A stretch of DNA of 64,000 nt from WVYX01 sp039586815 (GCA_039586815.1 JBDHJR010000019.1:1-64000), one strand, 5' to 3'. Numbered from the stretch's first letter, positions 44,157 to 53,782 are shown. The notes: generated by a model from the sequence alone, not told the origin. Numbers and translations are program-made.

Positions 44157-45107
44157 GTGTTTCACGTGAAACGGGATCTCGCAAGGCTCGGCATTGCGTT
44201 GGCTGCTCTGTTCGGGACGCCGGCTGAAGCTCAACAGATCGCAGACACCGACTTTCTTCCTCCGGTTCCATTCCCTGCCTACGAGTCGGGGTCCGGACCT
44301 ACGGTCCTGATCGACGAGGCCCACTTCAACTTCCATACGGCAAGCGGACGGTACCTGCCATTCGCGCGGCTCTTGGAGCGGGATGGCTACGTCGTACTCC
44401 CCTCGAGCTCCAGATTCACAGCCGAGATGCTCGAGAATGCAGACATCCTGGTGGTCTCCAATGCTCTGGCCGAACGGAACGCAGAGGACTGGTCCTTGCC
44501 TACCCCTTCTGCCTTCGACTCCGCCGAGATCGCCGCCGTACTGGAGTGGGTGGCAGCTGGGGGAGCGCTCCTCTTGATCGCAGACCACATGCCATTCCCG
44601 GGAGCCGCCGCGCAGCTCGCCTCCTCCTTCGGAGCGACATTTGGGAACGGCTTCGCGATGGGCCCGGAGCAGGGCAGGGCGCCCATGATCTTCCGTCGGT
44701 CCGACGGCTCACTGGCGGATCATCCGGTCACCAGTGGCCGCGGGCCCCGCGAGCGGGTCGACTCGGTGGCCACCTTCATGGGCCAGGCCTTTCGAATCCC
44801 GGCCGGGGCCGCACAGCTCCTGACGCTTCCTTCGCCGTCCGTCCTTCTTCTTCCAGAGCGTGCCTGGCAGTTCTCCGAGACCACCCCCCGCGTGAACGCA
44901 GGCGGCTTGGCACAGGGCGCGCTCCTGATGTTCGGCGAGGGTCGCGTCGCGTTGTTTGGCGAGGCCGCGATGTTCTCTGCCCAGGTAGACGGGCTGCGTC
45001 GCTCCCCCATGGGAATGAACTCCCCCGTCGCGTCCCAGAACCCCCAGTTCCTCCTAAACCTCTTCCACTGGCTTTCCGACCTTCTGGATGGCACGCCCGA
45101 GCGCTGA
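44157..45107 (+). CDS. secreted protein with GATase-like (DUF4350-type) domain
   Basis: 316 residues from GTG 44157; GTG at 44166 is the likelier start because it gives a compact signal peptide (KRDLARLGIALAALFG, cut near AEAQ). Either start codon lies in the parS sequence. The body has VLIDEAHFNFHTASGRYLPFARLLERDGYVV, a DILVVSNALAERN strand, VLEWVAAGGALLLIADHMPF and a C-terminal FGEGRVALFGEAAMFSAQ, as in DUF4350 and other GATase1-like folds. No catalytic Cys is evident. The role is unknown; ParB binding at parS could repress it. Confidence 0.75.
   Translation: MFHVKRDLARLGIALAALFGTPAEAQQIADTDFLPPVPFPAYESGSGPTVLIDEAHFNFHTASGRYLPFARLLERDGYVVLPSSSRFTAEMLENADILVVSNALAERNAEDWSLPTPSAFDSAEIAAVLEWVAAGGALLLIADHMPFPGAAAQLASSFGATFGNGFAMGPEQGRAPMIFRRSDGSLADHPVTSGRGPRERVDSVATFMGQAFRIPAGAAQLLTLPSPSVLLLPERAWQFSETTPRVNAGGLAQGALLMFGEGRVALFGEAAMFSAQVDGLRRSPMGMNSPVASQNPQFLLNLFHWLSDLLDGTPER
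44158..44173. promoter_or_regulatory. parS: parS site 1
   Basis: TGTTTCACGTGAAACG matches the ParB-binding consensus TGTTTCACGTGAAACA at 15 of 16 positions. It lies 192 bp from the parA start and inside the start region of the secreted-protein gene at 44157. Confidence 0.93.
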
Positions 45108-45132
45108 CCCGGGCCGCACTTTTTCAACCAGC

Positions 45133-45148
45133 CGTTCCACGTGAAACA
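45133..45148. promoter_or_regulatory. parS: parS site 2
   Basis: CGTTCCACGTGAAACA matches the parS consensus at 14 of 16 positions. It lies 26 bp after the secreted-protein stop and 56 bp before the end of mnmG, 975 bp from site 1. Confidence 0.85.
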
Positions 45149-45203
45149 ACTGACTGGACCACCAGCGTCGTGGCGGGCCTATAACTTATTGTGTGATAAA
45201 GAG

Positions 45204-47078
45204 TTACGCTGCTGAACGGCTGCGGCGGACGACCTCCAGTACGAGGTTCTGCAAGTCGCTGGGGGACACACCCGGAATCCTGCCGGCCTGGGCGAGGGAC
45301 TGGGGACGGACCCGCCCGAGCTTCTGTCGCGCCTCAGTGCTCAGGCTCGCGAGCTCTTCGTAGGGCAGATCCCGCGGCAATCTGAAGTTCGCCATCTCTG
45401 CCAGCTTTGCTGCCGAGCGGCGTTCCCGCTCCAGGTAGCCGGCGTACTTGAGCTCGATCTCTGCCGACTGCCAGACGTCTTCCAGGTAGTTGGGCACCGG
45501 CTGCGCCGCGAGGCCCAGCATGTCGCGCAGTGAGACCTTGGGGCGCCGTGCGAGCTCCGCTACTCGCTGCGGTTCTGCGATCTCGCTTTCCCCGAGGGCG
45601 CGTAGCGCCTGGTTCGCGTCACCGGGATCGACGTTGACGCTTCGCGCCAGGGCTACGAGCTCGTCCTCCGCTCGCGTGCGCTCTTCCAGTTCCCGGCGCT
45701 CCACCGGTGAGAGCGCCCCCAGTTCCGCTGCGAGCGGGCCGAGCCGCTTGAGCGCGTTGTCTTGACGCAGCAGCAGGCGAAACTCCGCACGCGAGGTGAA
45801 CAAGCGGTACGGCTCATCGACACCCCGAGTGACCAGGTCGTCCACCAGCACACCCACGTACCCGTCGTCACGTCCCAGTACGACCGGCTCTCGATCCCGC
45901 ACGCTGCGCGCCGCATTGATGCCCGCGACCAGTCCCTGGGCGGCGGCCTCCTCATATCCCGTCGTTCCGTTCACCTGACCCGCGAAGAACAGGCCGGCCA
46001 AGGCCTTAACCTCGAGCCAGGGTGAGAGTTGCTGCGGCGGGTAGTAGTCGTACTCGATGGCGTAGCCGGCTCGCGTCATACGGACCTGCTCCATTCCCGG
46101 CAGCGTCCGCAGGAATCGCAGCTGGGTCTCGACCGGGAGCGAAGTGGATAGCCCGTTCACGTACAGCTCCGAAGTGTCGAGCCCCTCGGGCTCCAGAAAC
46201 ACCTGGTGCCGCTCAGCATCGGGGAACTTCACGACCTTGTCCTCGATCGAGGGGCAGTACCTCGGCCCCCTGCCGGCGATCGCGCCGCCGTACAGCGCGG
46301 ACCGATGCATCTCCTGCCGAATGATCGCCTTGAGCTCTTCCCCGGCCCAGGTAATCCAACAGGGGCGCTGCTCTTGCCTCGGCGTTCGCACGAAATGCGA
46401 GAAGCGATAGTCGGGACTCTCGCCGTCTTGCCGCACGAGCTTCGAGTAATCCACCGAGCGGCCATCGATGCGTGGCGGCGTTCCGGTCTTGAACCGCTTC
46501 ACTTCGAGACCCAACGCCTCCAGCTGCTCGGCGAGATCCAGCGACGCCGGGTCACCGGCTCGGCCGGCGTCGATGCGCGTGTCGGTTCCGACGTGGATCC
46601 TGCCTCTCAGAAACGTCCCCGCCGTGAGCACCACCGTAGCTGCACGGATGGTCTGGCCGCTCGTCGTCACGACACCCCCGACCCGCTCCCCTTCTATCAC
46701 CAGAGAACCGACCGTGGCTTGCAGCACGTCCACGTCCGGCTGCGCCTCGAGCAGCGCGCGTATCGCACGACGGTACAGGCCGCGGTCGCATTGCGCCCTC
46801 GGCGCCCACACCGCCGGTCCCTTGGACCGGTTCAGCATGCGGAACTGGATCGTGGCACTATCGGCGGCCCGCCCCATCACACCGCCGAACGCGTCCACCT
46901 CGCGCACCACTGTGCCCTTCGCAATTCCACCAATGGCGGGGTTGCACGACATCTGGCCGATCGTCTCGAGATTGGTGGTCACGAGCAGCACCTGCGCCCC
47001 GAGGCGCGCAGCCGCGTTGGCCGCCTCGGAGCCGGCGTGTCCGCCCCCGATTACGATGACGTCGTAGCGATTCCGCAT
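45204..47078 (-). CDS. mnmG: tRNA uridine-5-carboxymethylaminomethyl enzyme MnmG
   Basis: 624 residues. The FAD fold is VIVIGGGHAGSEAANAAARLG at the N-terminus. Family motifs ATIQFRMLNRSKGPAVWAPRAQCDR, KTGTPPRIDGRS and GQVNGTTGYEEAAAQGLVAGINAA follow. With MnmE it modifies wobble U34 of certain tRNAs. Neither mnmE nor rsmG is adjacent here, unlike many oriC regions; the gene instead converges on a secreted-protein gene with parS site 2 between. Confidence 0.97.
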   Translation of the reverse strand: MRNRYDVIVIGGGHAGSEAANAAARLGAQVLLVTTNLETIGQMSCNPAIGGIAKGTVVREVDAFGGVMGRAADSATIQFRMLNRSKGPAVWAPRAQCDRGLYRRAIRALLEAQPDVDVLQATVGSLVIEGERVGGVVTTSGQTIRAATVVLTAGTFLRGRIHVGTDTRIDAGRAGDPASLDLAEQLEALGLEVKRFKTGTPPRIDGRSVDYSKLVRQDGESPDYRFSHFVRTPRQEQRPCWITWAGEELKAIIRQEMHRSALYGGAIAGRGPRYCPSIEDKVVKFPDAERHQVFLEPEGLDTSELYVNGLSTSLPVETQLRFLRTLPGMEQVRMTRAGYAIEYDYYPPQQLSPWLEVKALAGLFFAGQVNGTTGYEEAAAQGLVAGINAARSVRDREPVVLGRDDGYVGVLVDDLVTRGVDEPYRLFTSRAEFRLLLRQDNALKRLGPLAAELGALSPVERRELEERTRAEDELVALARSVNVDPGDANQALRALGESEIAEPQRVAELARRPKVSLRDMLGLAAQPVPNYLEDVWQSAEIELKYAGYLERERRSAAKLAEMANFRLPRDLPYEELASLSTEARQKLGRVRPQSLAQAGRIPGVSPSDLQNLVLEVVRRSRSAA

Positions 47079-47117
47079 GTGAGGACGGGAAAAGATACCG
47101 GGCGCCGGGGCCTCGGT

Positions 47118-48758
47118 CTACGGCAGGTGGTACAGCAGGATCGAGCGACCCACACGCATCTCTGGCTCATGGCGCCTGAGCCAGGCAAAGCCGTCGTGCG
47201 GGGGCACCTCGGTACCGTCGTACACCAGGCGCCAAATGCTCACCGCAATCCACCCTGTTGTTTCCCGGTGCGCCTCGAGCCGCCTGAGCTGCGCCGGTAC
47301 ATGCAGCATCGGGACCGCCGATCCGCTGTAGGCCAAGGCCACGTTTTCGGCACCCAGCTCCTGGACGGCAGCTCCCAAACGCTGCAGGTCCTGCCCCCAA
47401 TCGAGGTCTCCATAGATCAGGATTCGTTCCGGTTCGTCGCCGGCGAGCTCGTTGAAGTAGGGCAGGTAGTCGGGATGCGCGGCCGACGACGACCCCAAGA
47501 TCCAGAGCAGCAGGCCACCGGCGGCTACCCGCTGAGCCGTACGCCCGAACCGCAGCCACTGCACGGCACCATAGGCCGCCGGGAATGCCAGCAACGGGTA
47601 CACGATCAGAACGTGCCGGATTCCAATGTTGATGTTGCTGCTGAGGCTGACGAGCATGACCACGACCGCGCAGAGAGGCGGCACCGCCACCACCCAGTCA
47701 CCCTCCAGTCGGGTGCGCCGCAGCACTAGAGCCGTGCCCATCACGGCCAGCATCAGCAACCCAAGCGGCGTCCTGAAGAGGACCGCGACCGGGAAGTAGT
47801 ACCACCAACCCGATTCTCCGACGTTGCCGAACATGTAGGACGGATGACCCTCGGCATTGTGCTCCGCAACGGCGCGAACGCCCTGTACCATCTCGCTCAA
47901 CGGGTATATCGGAAGCGCTGCAACGCGCGCCAGCACTCCCGGCTCTGCCACACGTGGGAAGGCCAGCGGACCCAACGAGAAGCCGTACGACGCCCAGCAG
48001 ACCACGAACGCGACGGCGACGGCGACTGCCACCGACCACCAGCCGGTGCGCCCGATTCCCAGCACACGGCCCCACGCCCGCCGCTCCACCGCCCAGCGCA
48101 ATGCGAGAACCGCGACACCGCAGGCAGGCAAGAACACGACGGCCGAGAACTTCGTCATCAGCGCAAGCGCCGCCGCGAGGCCCAGCAGGGCACCACGCTC
48201 CAAAGACGGCTTCTCGAGCCAAGCCACGTAGGCCATCAGTGCCGCCAGCAACATGGCGGTCACAGCCATGTCAGTCGTGGCCAGCCCGGCATGTGCCAGA
48301 ACGGGGGGCAACAGCGTATACAGCAGGACGGCAACGAGCGCGGTGGATCGGTCGAAAGTCTTGCAACCCCAGCGCCACATCAGAACCGCGCCGAACAGGA
48401 AGAACGGAAGCACACCCAGCCGCGCCAGGCTCAGCGTGCGGTAGTAGCGCCCGTCCCGGTACAACAAATCCAGGCCCTCGTTCCACATCGACTTGAGCCG
48501 GGGGGTGAATCCGCGAATTCCGTCCAAGTACGGTCCCAGCGCGACCGCGACACGGGCCAGTGGTGGGTGTTGCGGCTCGTACGTGTACGAGCCGAGTTGA
48601 ACCAGCTCCATCCCGCACGCCAGGTGAGCCGGCTCGTCCCACGTCGCGTTGTACACGCCGTACGTGCCGACGATGCGCAGCACGGCGATCCCCACCAACA
48701 ACACCGCCACCAGGTAGAGTCTCTCGGGGCGCACAAGCCATGCAGCCACGGCGTTCAT
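47118..48758 (-). CDS. multi-spanning membrane glycosyltransferase (GT39/ArnT-like)
   Basis: 546 residues from ATG 48758 (overlaps the GT2 stop by 4 nt). About a dozen hydrophobic segments are present. The acidic pair in NATWDEPAHLACG (about 35-47) is the first-loop motif of dolichyl/undecaprenyl-phosphate sugar transferases, and QHPPLARV follows. It should move a sugar from a polyprenyl-phosphate carrier to a periplasmic acceptor. With the GT2 enzyme upstream, which probably makes the carrier-linked sugar, it forms a two-step system. Confidence 0.85.
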   Translation of the reverse strand: MNAVAAWLVRPERLYLVAVLLVGIAVLRIVGTYGVYNATWDEPAHLACGMELVQLGSYTYEPQHPPLARVAVALGPYLDGIRGFTPRLKSMWNEGLDLLYRDGRYYRTLSLARLGVLPFFLFGAVLMWRWGCKTFDRSTALVAVLLYTLLPPVLAHAGLATTDMAVTAMLLAALMAYVAWLEKPSLERGALLGLAAALALMTKFSAVVFLPACGVAVLALRWAVERRAWGRVLGIGRTGWWSVAVAVAVAFVVCWASYGFSLGPLAFPRVAEPGVLARVAALPIYPLSEMVQGVRAVAEHNAEGHPSYMFGNVGESGWWYYFPVAVLFRTPLGLLMLAVMGTALVLRRTRLEGDWVVAVPPLCAVVVMLVSLSSNINIGIRHVLIVYPLLAFPAAYGAVQWLRFGRTAQRVAAGGLLLWILGSSSAAHPDYLPYFNELAGDEPERILIYGDLDWGQDLQRLGAAVQELGAENVALAYSGSAVPMLHVPAQLRRLEAHRETTGWIAVSIWRLVYDGTEVPPHDGFAWLRRHEPEMRVGRSILLYHLP

Positions 48759-49504
48759 TTTGCCAGGTAGCGTTGCCGGATCCGCACCACGTCGCCGGCG
48801 GCTCGCGCGAAGTCGGACATGCGAAGCTTGCTCCCGGCCACGTCGCGCCACGCACGGAGCGGGTGCTCCGCGATCATCTCCTGTGCACGGATGCGACCAT
48901 CGGGCCCGAGCGCGTTGATCAACCTTGCGATTATCTCCACGTCGAAGACCCACCTGGCCACGAACGGATCAGCGAACAGCTGTTGGACCAACGGTGTCGC
49001 GCGCAGCAGCTTGGCGCCGCACTGAGTGTCGTACACCGGCATCCCCAACATCAGCGACACGACCGTGGCGAACACGCGCCCGGCATAGTGGCGCACAGCG
49101 TCGCGATGGATGTCTCGCCCGAGCAGTCGAACCCGTGAGCCGAATACCATCTCCAGCTTCGCGGCCGCCGCCAGAGCGTTGCGCATGGGAATGATCTCCC
49201 CCAGAGGCGTGGACAGATCGGCATCCCAGTATCCGACGTACGCCGCTTCCGTATCGAAGGCCCGACCGATCCCCCGGCGTACAGCCTCCGCCTTCCCCGC
49301 GTTCTCCGGGAGCGCGAACACGCTGCAGCGCTCGGGGCACTCTCGCGTGAGCTCTCGCAGCTTCTGCCCAGTCGCGTCGCTGCTGCCGTCATCCACGAAG
49401 ACGAAACCGACGTCGGGGTGGCCCGCAATGAAAGCAGCGAACTCCTCCGTCGGCAGCCGGTGTGCCTCGTTGTAGCAGGGAACGACTACGGTCGTGTCAG
49501 TCAT
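48755..49504 (-). CDS. GT2 family glycosyltransferase (polyprenyl-phosphate sugar synthase-like)
   Basis: 249 residues. The GT-A fold starts VVVPCYNEAHRL, followed by FVFVDDGSSDAT, ENAGKAEAVRRG and the catalytic DADLSTP (DXD-type). It resembles dolichyl-phosphate beta-glucosyltransferase, so it likely joins a nucleotide sugar to undecaprenyl phosphate at the cytoplasmic membrane. It overlaps the methyltransferase gene by 8 bp and the membrane transferase gene by 4 bp. Confidence 0.88.
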   Translation of the reverse strand: MTDTTVVVPCYNEAHRLPTEEFAAFIAGHPDVGFVFVDDGSSDATGQKLRELTRECPERCSVFALPENAGKAEAVRRGIGRAFDTEAAYVGYWDADLSTPLGEIIPMRNALAAAAKLEMVFGSRVRLLGRDIHRDAVRHYAGRVFATVVSLMLGMPVYDTQCGAKLLRATPLVQQLFADPFVARWVFDVEIIARLINALGPDGRIRAQEMIAEHPLRAWRDVAGSKLRMSDFARAAGDVVRIRQRYLAK

Positions 49505-50279
49505 GGCTCATCTGCCGTTCCACTTCGAGCACCGCGAGCAGGCTGCTCCCGGTGCGGTATCCTGCCTCGCGCCGCCCTTCCAGCACCTTGGTGAGACGAC
49601 CGGCCTCGCCGCCGAACAGTCGTGCGAGCAGATGGTTGACGGGCGCCGGCGGCACCCGCAGGTCGGTTCCGTGCGACCCCACGCCGTGTCCGGAGCGGCG
49701 AGACAGCCAACGTGCCAGCCGCACCGCCGGGTAGAGTCGCGCACAGAAGTACGACAGCAGCACGACCCGAACCGGAAGATCCCGCCACAACATGGCGAGC
49801 GTCTTCGCGTCGTAGCGTCGGAAGTGCCCCAGAGCTTCGTCGTGGGGAGACCACAAGTACTGATGCGCCGGCACTGTGATCACCACCCGCGCGCCATGCT
49901 TGCAGCGGGAAACCAGTGTCGAGAGGAGGAGGGAGTCGTCGGAGACGTGCTCGAGCACGTCCATGAGCAGGTAGGCGTCGGCGGACGCGTCCAGCTCGGG
50001 CGGCAGGTCCGCGATCTCGCCATTCCAGAATCGGATCCCAGCATAACGCTTCCGCGCGAGCTCGATCGCGTGTGCCGATGTGTCGATCCCCAGGGTGCGG
50101 TACTCGCCAGCCAGCGCCGCCACGTTGCCACCTGTGCCACACCCCACATCCACCACCAGGGACTGCCCGTCGGGCGGAAGCAGCCGCCTTAAGATGGACC
50201 GCAGAACGTCCCTGCGCCCGAGGAACCACCAGTGCTTTTCCTCCATCTCTGCGTGGAGGGCGAGTTGGGTGGCGTCCAT
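49497..50279 (-). CDS. class I SAM-dependent methyltransferase
   Basis: 260 residues. Near the N-terminus EEKHWWFLGRRDVL is typical of glycolipid or surface-sugar methyltransferases, and motif I is VVDVGCGTGGNVAAL. VLEHVSDDSLLLSTLV follows. The C-terminal third (RVVLLSYFCARLYPAVRLARW region) looks membrane-associated. Its place ahead of two glycosyltransferases suggests it modifies the same lipid-linked sugar or polymer. Confidence 0.83.
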   Translation of the reverse strand: MDATQLALHAEMEEKHWWFLGRRDVLRSILRRLLPPDGQSLVVDVGCGTGGNVAALAGEYRTLGIDTSAHAIELARKRYAGIRFWNGEIADLPPELDASADAYLLMDVLEHVSDDSLLLSTLVSRCKHGARVVITVPAHQYLWSPHDEALGHFRRYDAKTLAMLWRDLPVRVVLLSYFCARLYPAVRLARWLSRRSGHGVGSHGTDLRVPPAPVNHLLARLFGGEAGRLTKVLEGRREAGYRTGSSLLAVLEVERQMSHD

Positions 50280-50330
50280 TATCGATCTCCGCTACCGCGC
50301 CGATCCGACCGGGCGCGCCTCCCACTCAGA

Positions 50331-51605
50331 TCACGGCGTGCGAACCCAGCGCACCAGCTCCTTGAGGTTGGGTCGCTTGCCGTACATCAGGATGCCCACA
50401 CGGTAAATGCGGGCCGCGATCCACGTGACCAGCCACAGAGCGACCACGAGCGCTGCGACCGAGGCCGCCACTTCCCCCGGCGGAACCTCCGCGGCGGCCC
50501 AGCGCACCGGCATGGCAATGGGCGAGCTGAAGGGCACGATCGAGAGGGTGAGCGCCAGGGTGCTGTCGGGTTGTTGCAGAAGACCGATCAGCAACACCGA
50601 CGGAAGCACCAGCAACATCACCACCGGGGTCTGTGCCTGCCGGGCTTCGGCCTCGCTGCTCGACATGGCTGCCACGGCTGCGAACATCGCGGCGTAGAGA
50701 AAGTACCCAAGCAGGAAGAACGTCACGATGATCGCGAGCGTCCCGGCCGTCACTTCAGGGAGGCGGAATCCCGATCCGGTCGGCGCGTCGATCCCCAGCA
50801 CGCCCAACACCACGTCGCGATGCCGGATCAAAGCCCAGGCAGACACGCCCCAGATCATGAATTGGAACAGCCCGACCGCCCCCACTCCGAGCACCTTGCC
50901 GGCCAGCAACTGGAAAGGCCTGAGGCTGGAGACCAGCACCTCGATGATGCGTGACGTCTTTTCCTCCACCACGGCTCCCATCACCTGCACGCCGTAGACG
51001 AGGATGGCGATGTAGAGCACGAACCAGACCGTATAGGCGAAGAAGAAACGCGCCTCGCCCGATTCGTCGGTCAGCTCTCCGCCCCTGATGCCCACCGTCT
51101 CCATGCTGACGGGGATCTGCGCGCGTTCCACCAAGTTTGGGTCTACTCCGACCCGCTCCAATCGCTCCACCAGCACCGCCTGGCGCAGACGCCGCTCCAT
51201 GGACTGCATGTCCGTTAGCGAGGAGACGTTCGATCCGCGGTACTCGGCGCGCCCGTCCTCGACGGTCTCGTCGCTCACCAGCAGATAGCCGTCCAGACGC
51301 TTGAGGCCCACGAGCCCGGTGAGAGAGTCCGCTGCCGACTCCATATCCACCAGTTCCACCTCGACCAGGGAGGCGGTCAACCGGTCTACCGCGTCCAGTC
51401 GCTGGGCGACGCTCTCGCCGAAGTCCGACGTCGTCAGGTCGAGCACCGCTATGGAGCGGTGTCCACCCCCTCGCTCCGCCAGGAGAATCGGGAGTACGAC
51501 GACGGCGGCCATCAGAACCGGAACCACCAGAGTCGATATGATGAACCACTTGTTGCGGACCTTCTCCGTGAACTCGCGGCGCACGACCACCCATACCTTA
51601 CGCAT
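50331..51605 (-). CDS. ABC-2 type exporter permease (NatB-like)
   Basis: 424 residues from ATG 51605. The start REFTEKVRNKWFIISTLVVPVLMAAVVVLP (one membrane helix) is typical of NatB/YhaP permeases. A large outside domain covers about 50-225, then about five more helices, including VQVMGAVVEEKTSRIIEVLVSSLRPFQLLAGKVLG, the family's cytoplasmic coupling region. The substrate is unknown; NatAB moves sodium. It overlaps its ATPase gene by 8 bp. Confidence 0.88.
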   Translation of the reverse strand: MRKVWVVVRREFTEKVRNKWFIISTLVVPVLMAAVVVLPILLAERGGGHRSIAVLDLTTSDFGESVAQRLDAVDRLTASLVEVELVDMESAADSLTGLVGLKRLDGYLLVSDETVEDGRAEYRGSNVSSLTDMQSMERRLRQAVLVERLERVGVDPNLVERAQIPVSMETVGIRGGELTDESGEARFFFAYTVWFVLYIAILVYGVQVMGAVVEEKTSRIIEVLVSSLRPFQLLAGKVLGVGAVGLFQFMIWGVSAWALIRHRDVVLGVLGIDAPTGSGFRLPEVTAGTLAIIVTFFLLGYFLYAAMFAAVAAMSSSEAEARQAQTPVVMLLVLPSVLLIGLLQQPDSTLALTLSIVPFSSPIAMPVRWAAAEVPPGEVAASVAALVVALWLVTWIAARIYRVGILMYGKRPNLKELVRWVRTP

Positions 51606-52563
51606 CGGCCCTAACCTCCTCGGCCGGCGCCTCCGCAGCTTCTCTGCCAACGATGTCGATGAAGATCTTGTGCAGCGTTGGCTCGGCGATCTCGAAACGG
51701 CCGACACGCGCACCGGCACTCACCAACCGCTGCAGCAGCTGCTGTGGGTCCCCACCCTCCGTCAACTCCACTTCCGCGTACTGGCCATAGTCGTCGGCCT
51801 TTGCCACCAGGGCGCTGTCCCTCAGTAGCTCGTCCAGCATGGTACTGCCCTGCTCCACCGCGACGATGACGTGGCGCCCGCCGTGTCCTCGCTTGACCTC
51901 GGCAAGGGGGCCGTCGAGCACCTTCTCTCCCCGCGCGATGATGCAGACCGAATCGCACAGCCGTTCGGCCTGCTCCATTATGTGGGTGGAGAAGAGCACG
52001 GTAGTGCCGGCGCGCGACAGCTCCACGACCACGTTCTTCATCAGCTGCGTGTTCACCGGGTCGAAGCCCGAGAACGGCTCGTCCAGGATGAGCAGATCCG
52101 GTGCATGCAGCACCGTAGAGATGAACTGCACCTTCTGCTGCATTCCCTTCGACAGATCGTCGATCTTCTTCTGCTCCCAATCCACCAGCCCAAGGCGATC
52201 GAGCCAGCCGTGCGCCTCCCGCTTCGCGCTGCGTCGGTCCACACCCTTGGCCTCCGCGAGGAACACGAGGAGATCGAACACCTTCATCTTCTTGTACAGC
52301 CCCCGCTCCTCGGGGAGGTAGCCGATCTTCGCTGAGAAGTCGCGTCCCGTGCCCGAGTTGCCGAACAGCGTGACACGGCCCTCGTCGGGGACGATGATGT
52401 CCATGATCATCCGGATGGTGGTCGTCTTGCCCGCCCCGTTGGGGCCGAGCAGTCCGTAGACCGACCCCGGGGGAACCGAGAGGGAAAGCCGCCGCACCGC
52501 CGTGTGTCCGGCGAAGCGCTTGGTGATTCCCTGAATTTCGACGACCGCACCGCCTCCGTTCAT
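51598..52563 (-). CDS. ABC transporter ATP-binding protein (NatA-like)
   Basis: 321 residues. Walker A GPNGAGKTTT, Q-loop GYLPEERGLYKKM, signature LSKGMQQKVQF, Walker B LLILDEPFSGFDP and the switch His in FSTHIMEQAE are all present. The EERGLYKKMKV form is typical of the NatA subfamily. A C-terminal extension (about 225-321) may bind regulators. It pairs with the permease directly downstream. Confidence 0.92.
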   Translation of the reverse strand: MNGGGAVVEIQGITKRFAGHTAVRRLSLSVPPGSVYGLLGPNGAGKTTTIRMIMDIIVPDEGRVTLFGNSGTGRDFSAKIGYLPEERGLYKKMKVFDLLVFLAEAKGVDRRSAKREAHGWLDRLGLVDWEQKKIDDLSKGMQQKVQFISTVLHAPDLLILDEPFSGFDPVNTQLMKNVVVELSRAGTTVLFSTHIMEQAERLCDSVCIIARGEKVLDGPLAEVKRGHGGRHVIVAVEQGSTMLDELLRDSALVAKADDYGQYAEVELTEGGDPQQLLQRLVSAGARVGRFEIAEPTLHKIFIDIVGREAAEAPAEEVRADA

Positions 52564-52618
52564 GACTCCGTCCTCCTACGGCTGCCTACAATAAAGCCCC
52601 TCGAATCCTGAGTCCAAC

Positions 52619-53782
52619 TCACGAGCGGAGCGCGGCCGCTCGCAGCCAGCGCACCAGCAGCCCAAACGCCAGCACCGCACAGCCAACGACGATCGTCCGC
52701 GCGTCGAGCGAGAGCGCGAGCACTGCGCATGCGACCACCCCCAGCACCGGCACCCAGTTGGGGTACAGCTTGTGCTTCGCGGGCATCCTCAGGGCCGCCA
52801 CGTTCGCGATGCCGTAGTACACCAGTATCGTGAACGCGGCCGCCGTGGCTACGCCTCGCAGAGTGCCGGTAGCGGCCACCACCGCCGCAGCCGCGCCGAC
52901 CAGCAGGATCGCTCGGTGGGGCGTGCGGTACGTCGGGTGCACCCGGTCGAGTGCACGGGGGAGGTCTCCGCGCCGCGCCATCGCATAGGCTACGCGGCTC
53001 AGCCCGAGGATCTGGGACAGCATCACGCCCAGCATGGCGACGACGGCCCCGACCGCGACGACGGTGGCCGCCCACCCCTGTTCGAAGCTCGACGCGGCGG
53101 CCAGGAGCGGCGCGGCGGACGCCGCCATGCCGTCGCGACTGGGGTCGTGCACCTCTTCGGCCAGCGTCGCGACGCGGGCATACCCCGTATAGGCGAAGAA
53201 CATGATGGCCGCACCACTCAGGAGTCCGCGCCAGCCCGCGGGCGCGAACGGGTGCAGCCGCTCCGGCCGAAAGGACCCCGCGCCCAAGGCGACGAAGGCC
53301 ACCAACGCGCAGAGCGACAGCGTCACGATCGCCAGGTTCACACGGCTCGACTTGCGCACGCCGAAGTAGTTCAGCGCCGTGAAGCCGAGCACGGCTACGA
53401 CGGCCACGGCGCGGGGCGGCACTCCCGGCAGGAACGCATCGAGGTAGGCGCTGAGGCCGAGCGCAACGGTGCCGGCAGCCGCGGTCTTGCTGGCCAGGAA
53501 CATCCACCCGGCCACGTAACCGGCGCTCGGGCTCAGCACCTGGTAACCGTACTCGTAGGTGCCCCCGGCCACCGGGTAGGTGGCCGCGAGTTGCGCCGAG
53601 CTCAGCGCGTTCGCGGTGGCCGCCGCGCCGGCCAGGAGAAGCGCGGCGAGCAGAGCGGGACCGGCCGCAGCAGCGCCGATGCCGCTAACCACGAATATGC
53701 CCGCCCCGACTATAGCTCCGATCCCTATCCCCACGGCGTCGAGCAACCGCAGGTCCCTGCGTAGTGACTGCGACGACTTCAC
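52619..53782 (-). CDS. APC-family amino acid permease
   Basis: 387 residues from a GTG at 53782 that overlaps the Rieske stop by 4 nt. About 10-12 membrane segments. The first contains GIGIGAIVGAGIFVVSGIG, the substrate-binding motif of LAT/APC carriers, and FFAYTGYARVATLAEEVHDPSRD is the second conserved region. The substrate is unknown; as the last gene of the suf operon, cysteine or another sulfur amino acid is a reasonable guess. Bases 52564-52618 separate it from the ABC genes. Confidence 0.85.
   Translation of the reverse strand: MKSSQSLRRDLRLLDAVGIGIGAIVGAGIFVVSGIGAAAAGPALLAALLLAGAAATANALSSAQLAATYPVAGGTYEYGYQVLSPSAGYVAGWMFLASKTAAAGTVALGLSAYLDAFLPGVPPRAVAVVAVLGFTALNYFGVRKSSRVNLAIVTLSLCALVAFVALGAGSFRPERLHPFAPAGWRGLLSGAAIMFFAYTGYARVATLAEEVHDPSRDGMAASAAPLLAAASSFEQGWAATVVAVGAVVAMLGVMLSQILGLSRVAYAMARRGDLPRALDRVHPTYRTPHRAILLVGAAAAVVAATGTLRGVATAAAFTILVYYGIANVAALRMPAKHKLYPNWVPVLGVVACAVLALSLDARTIVVGCAVLAFGLLVRWLRAAALRS

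Noticed and set aside
45186..45199. TTATTGTGTGATAA, resembling a DnaA box
   Set aside because: One base out of register with TTATNCACA on the reverse strand and no cluster of further boxes, so an origin is not supported here.
46206..47729. 507-codon plus-strand open frame
   Set aside because: Antisense to mnmG and the membrane glycosyltransferase; no recognisable features.
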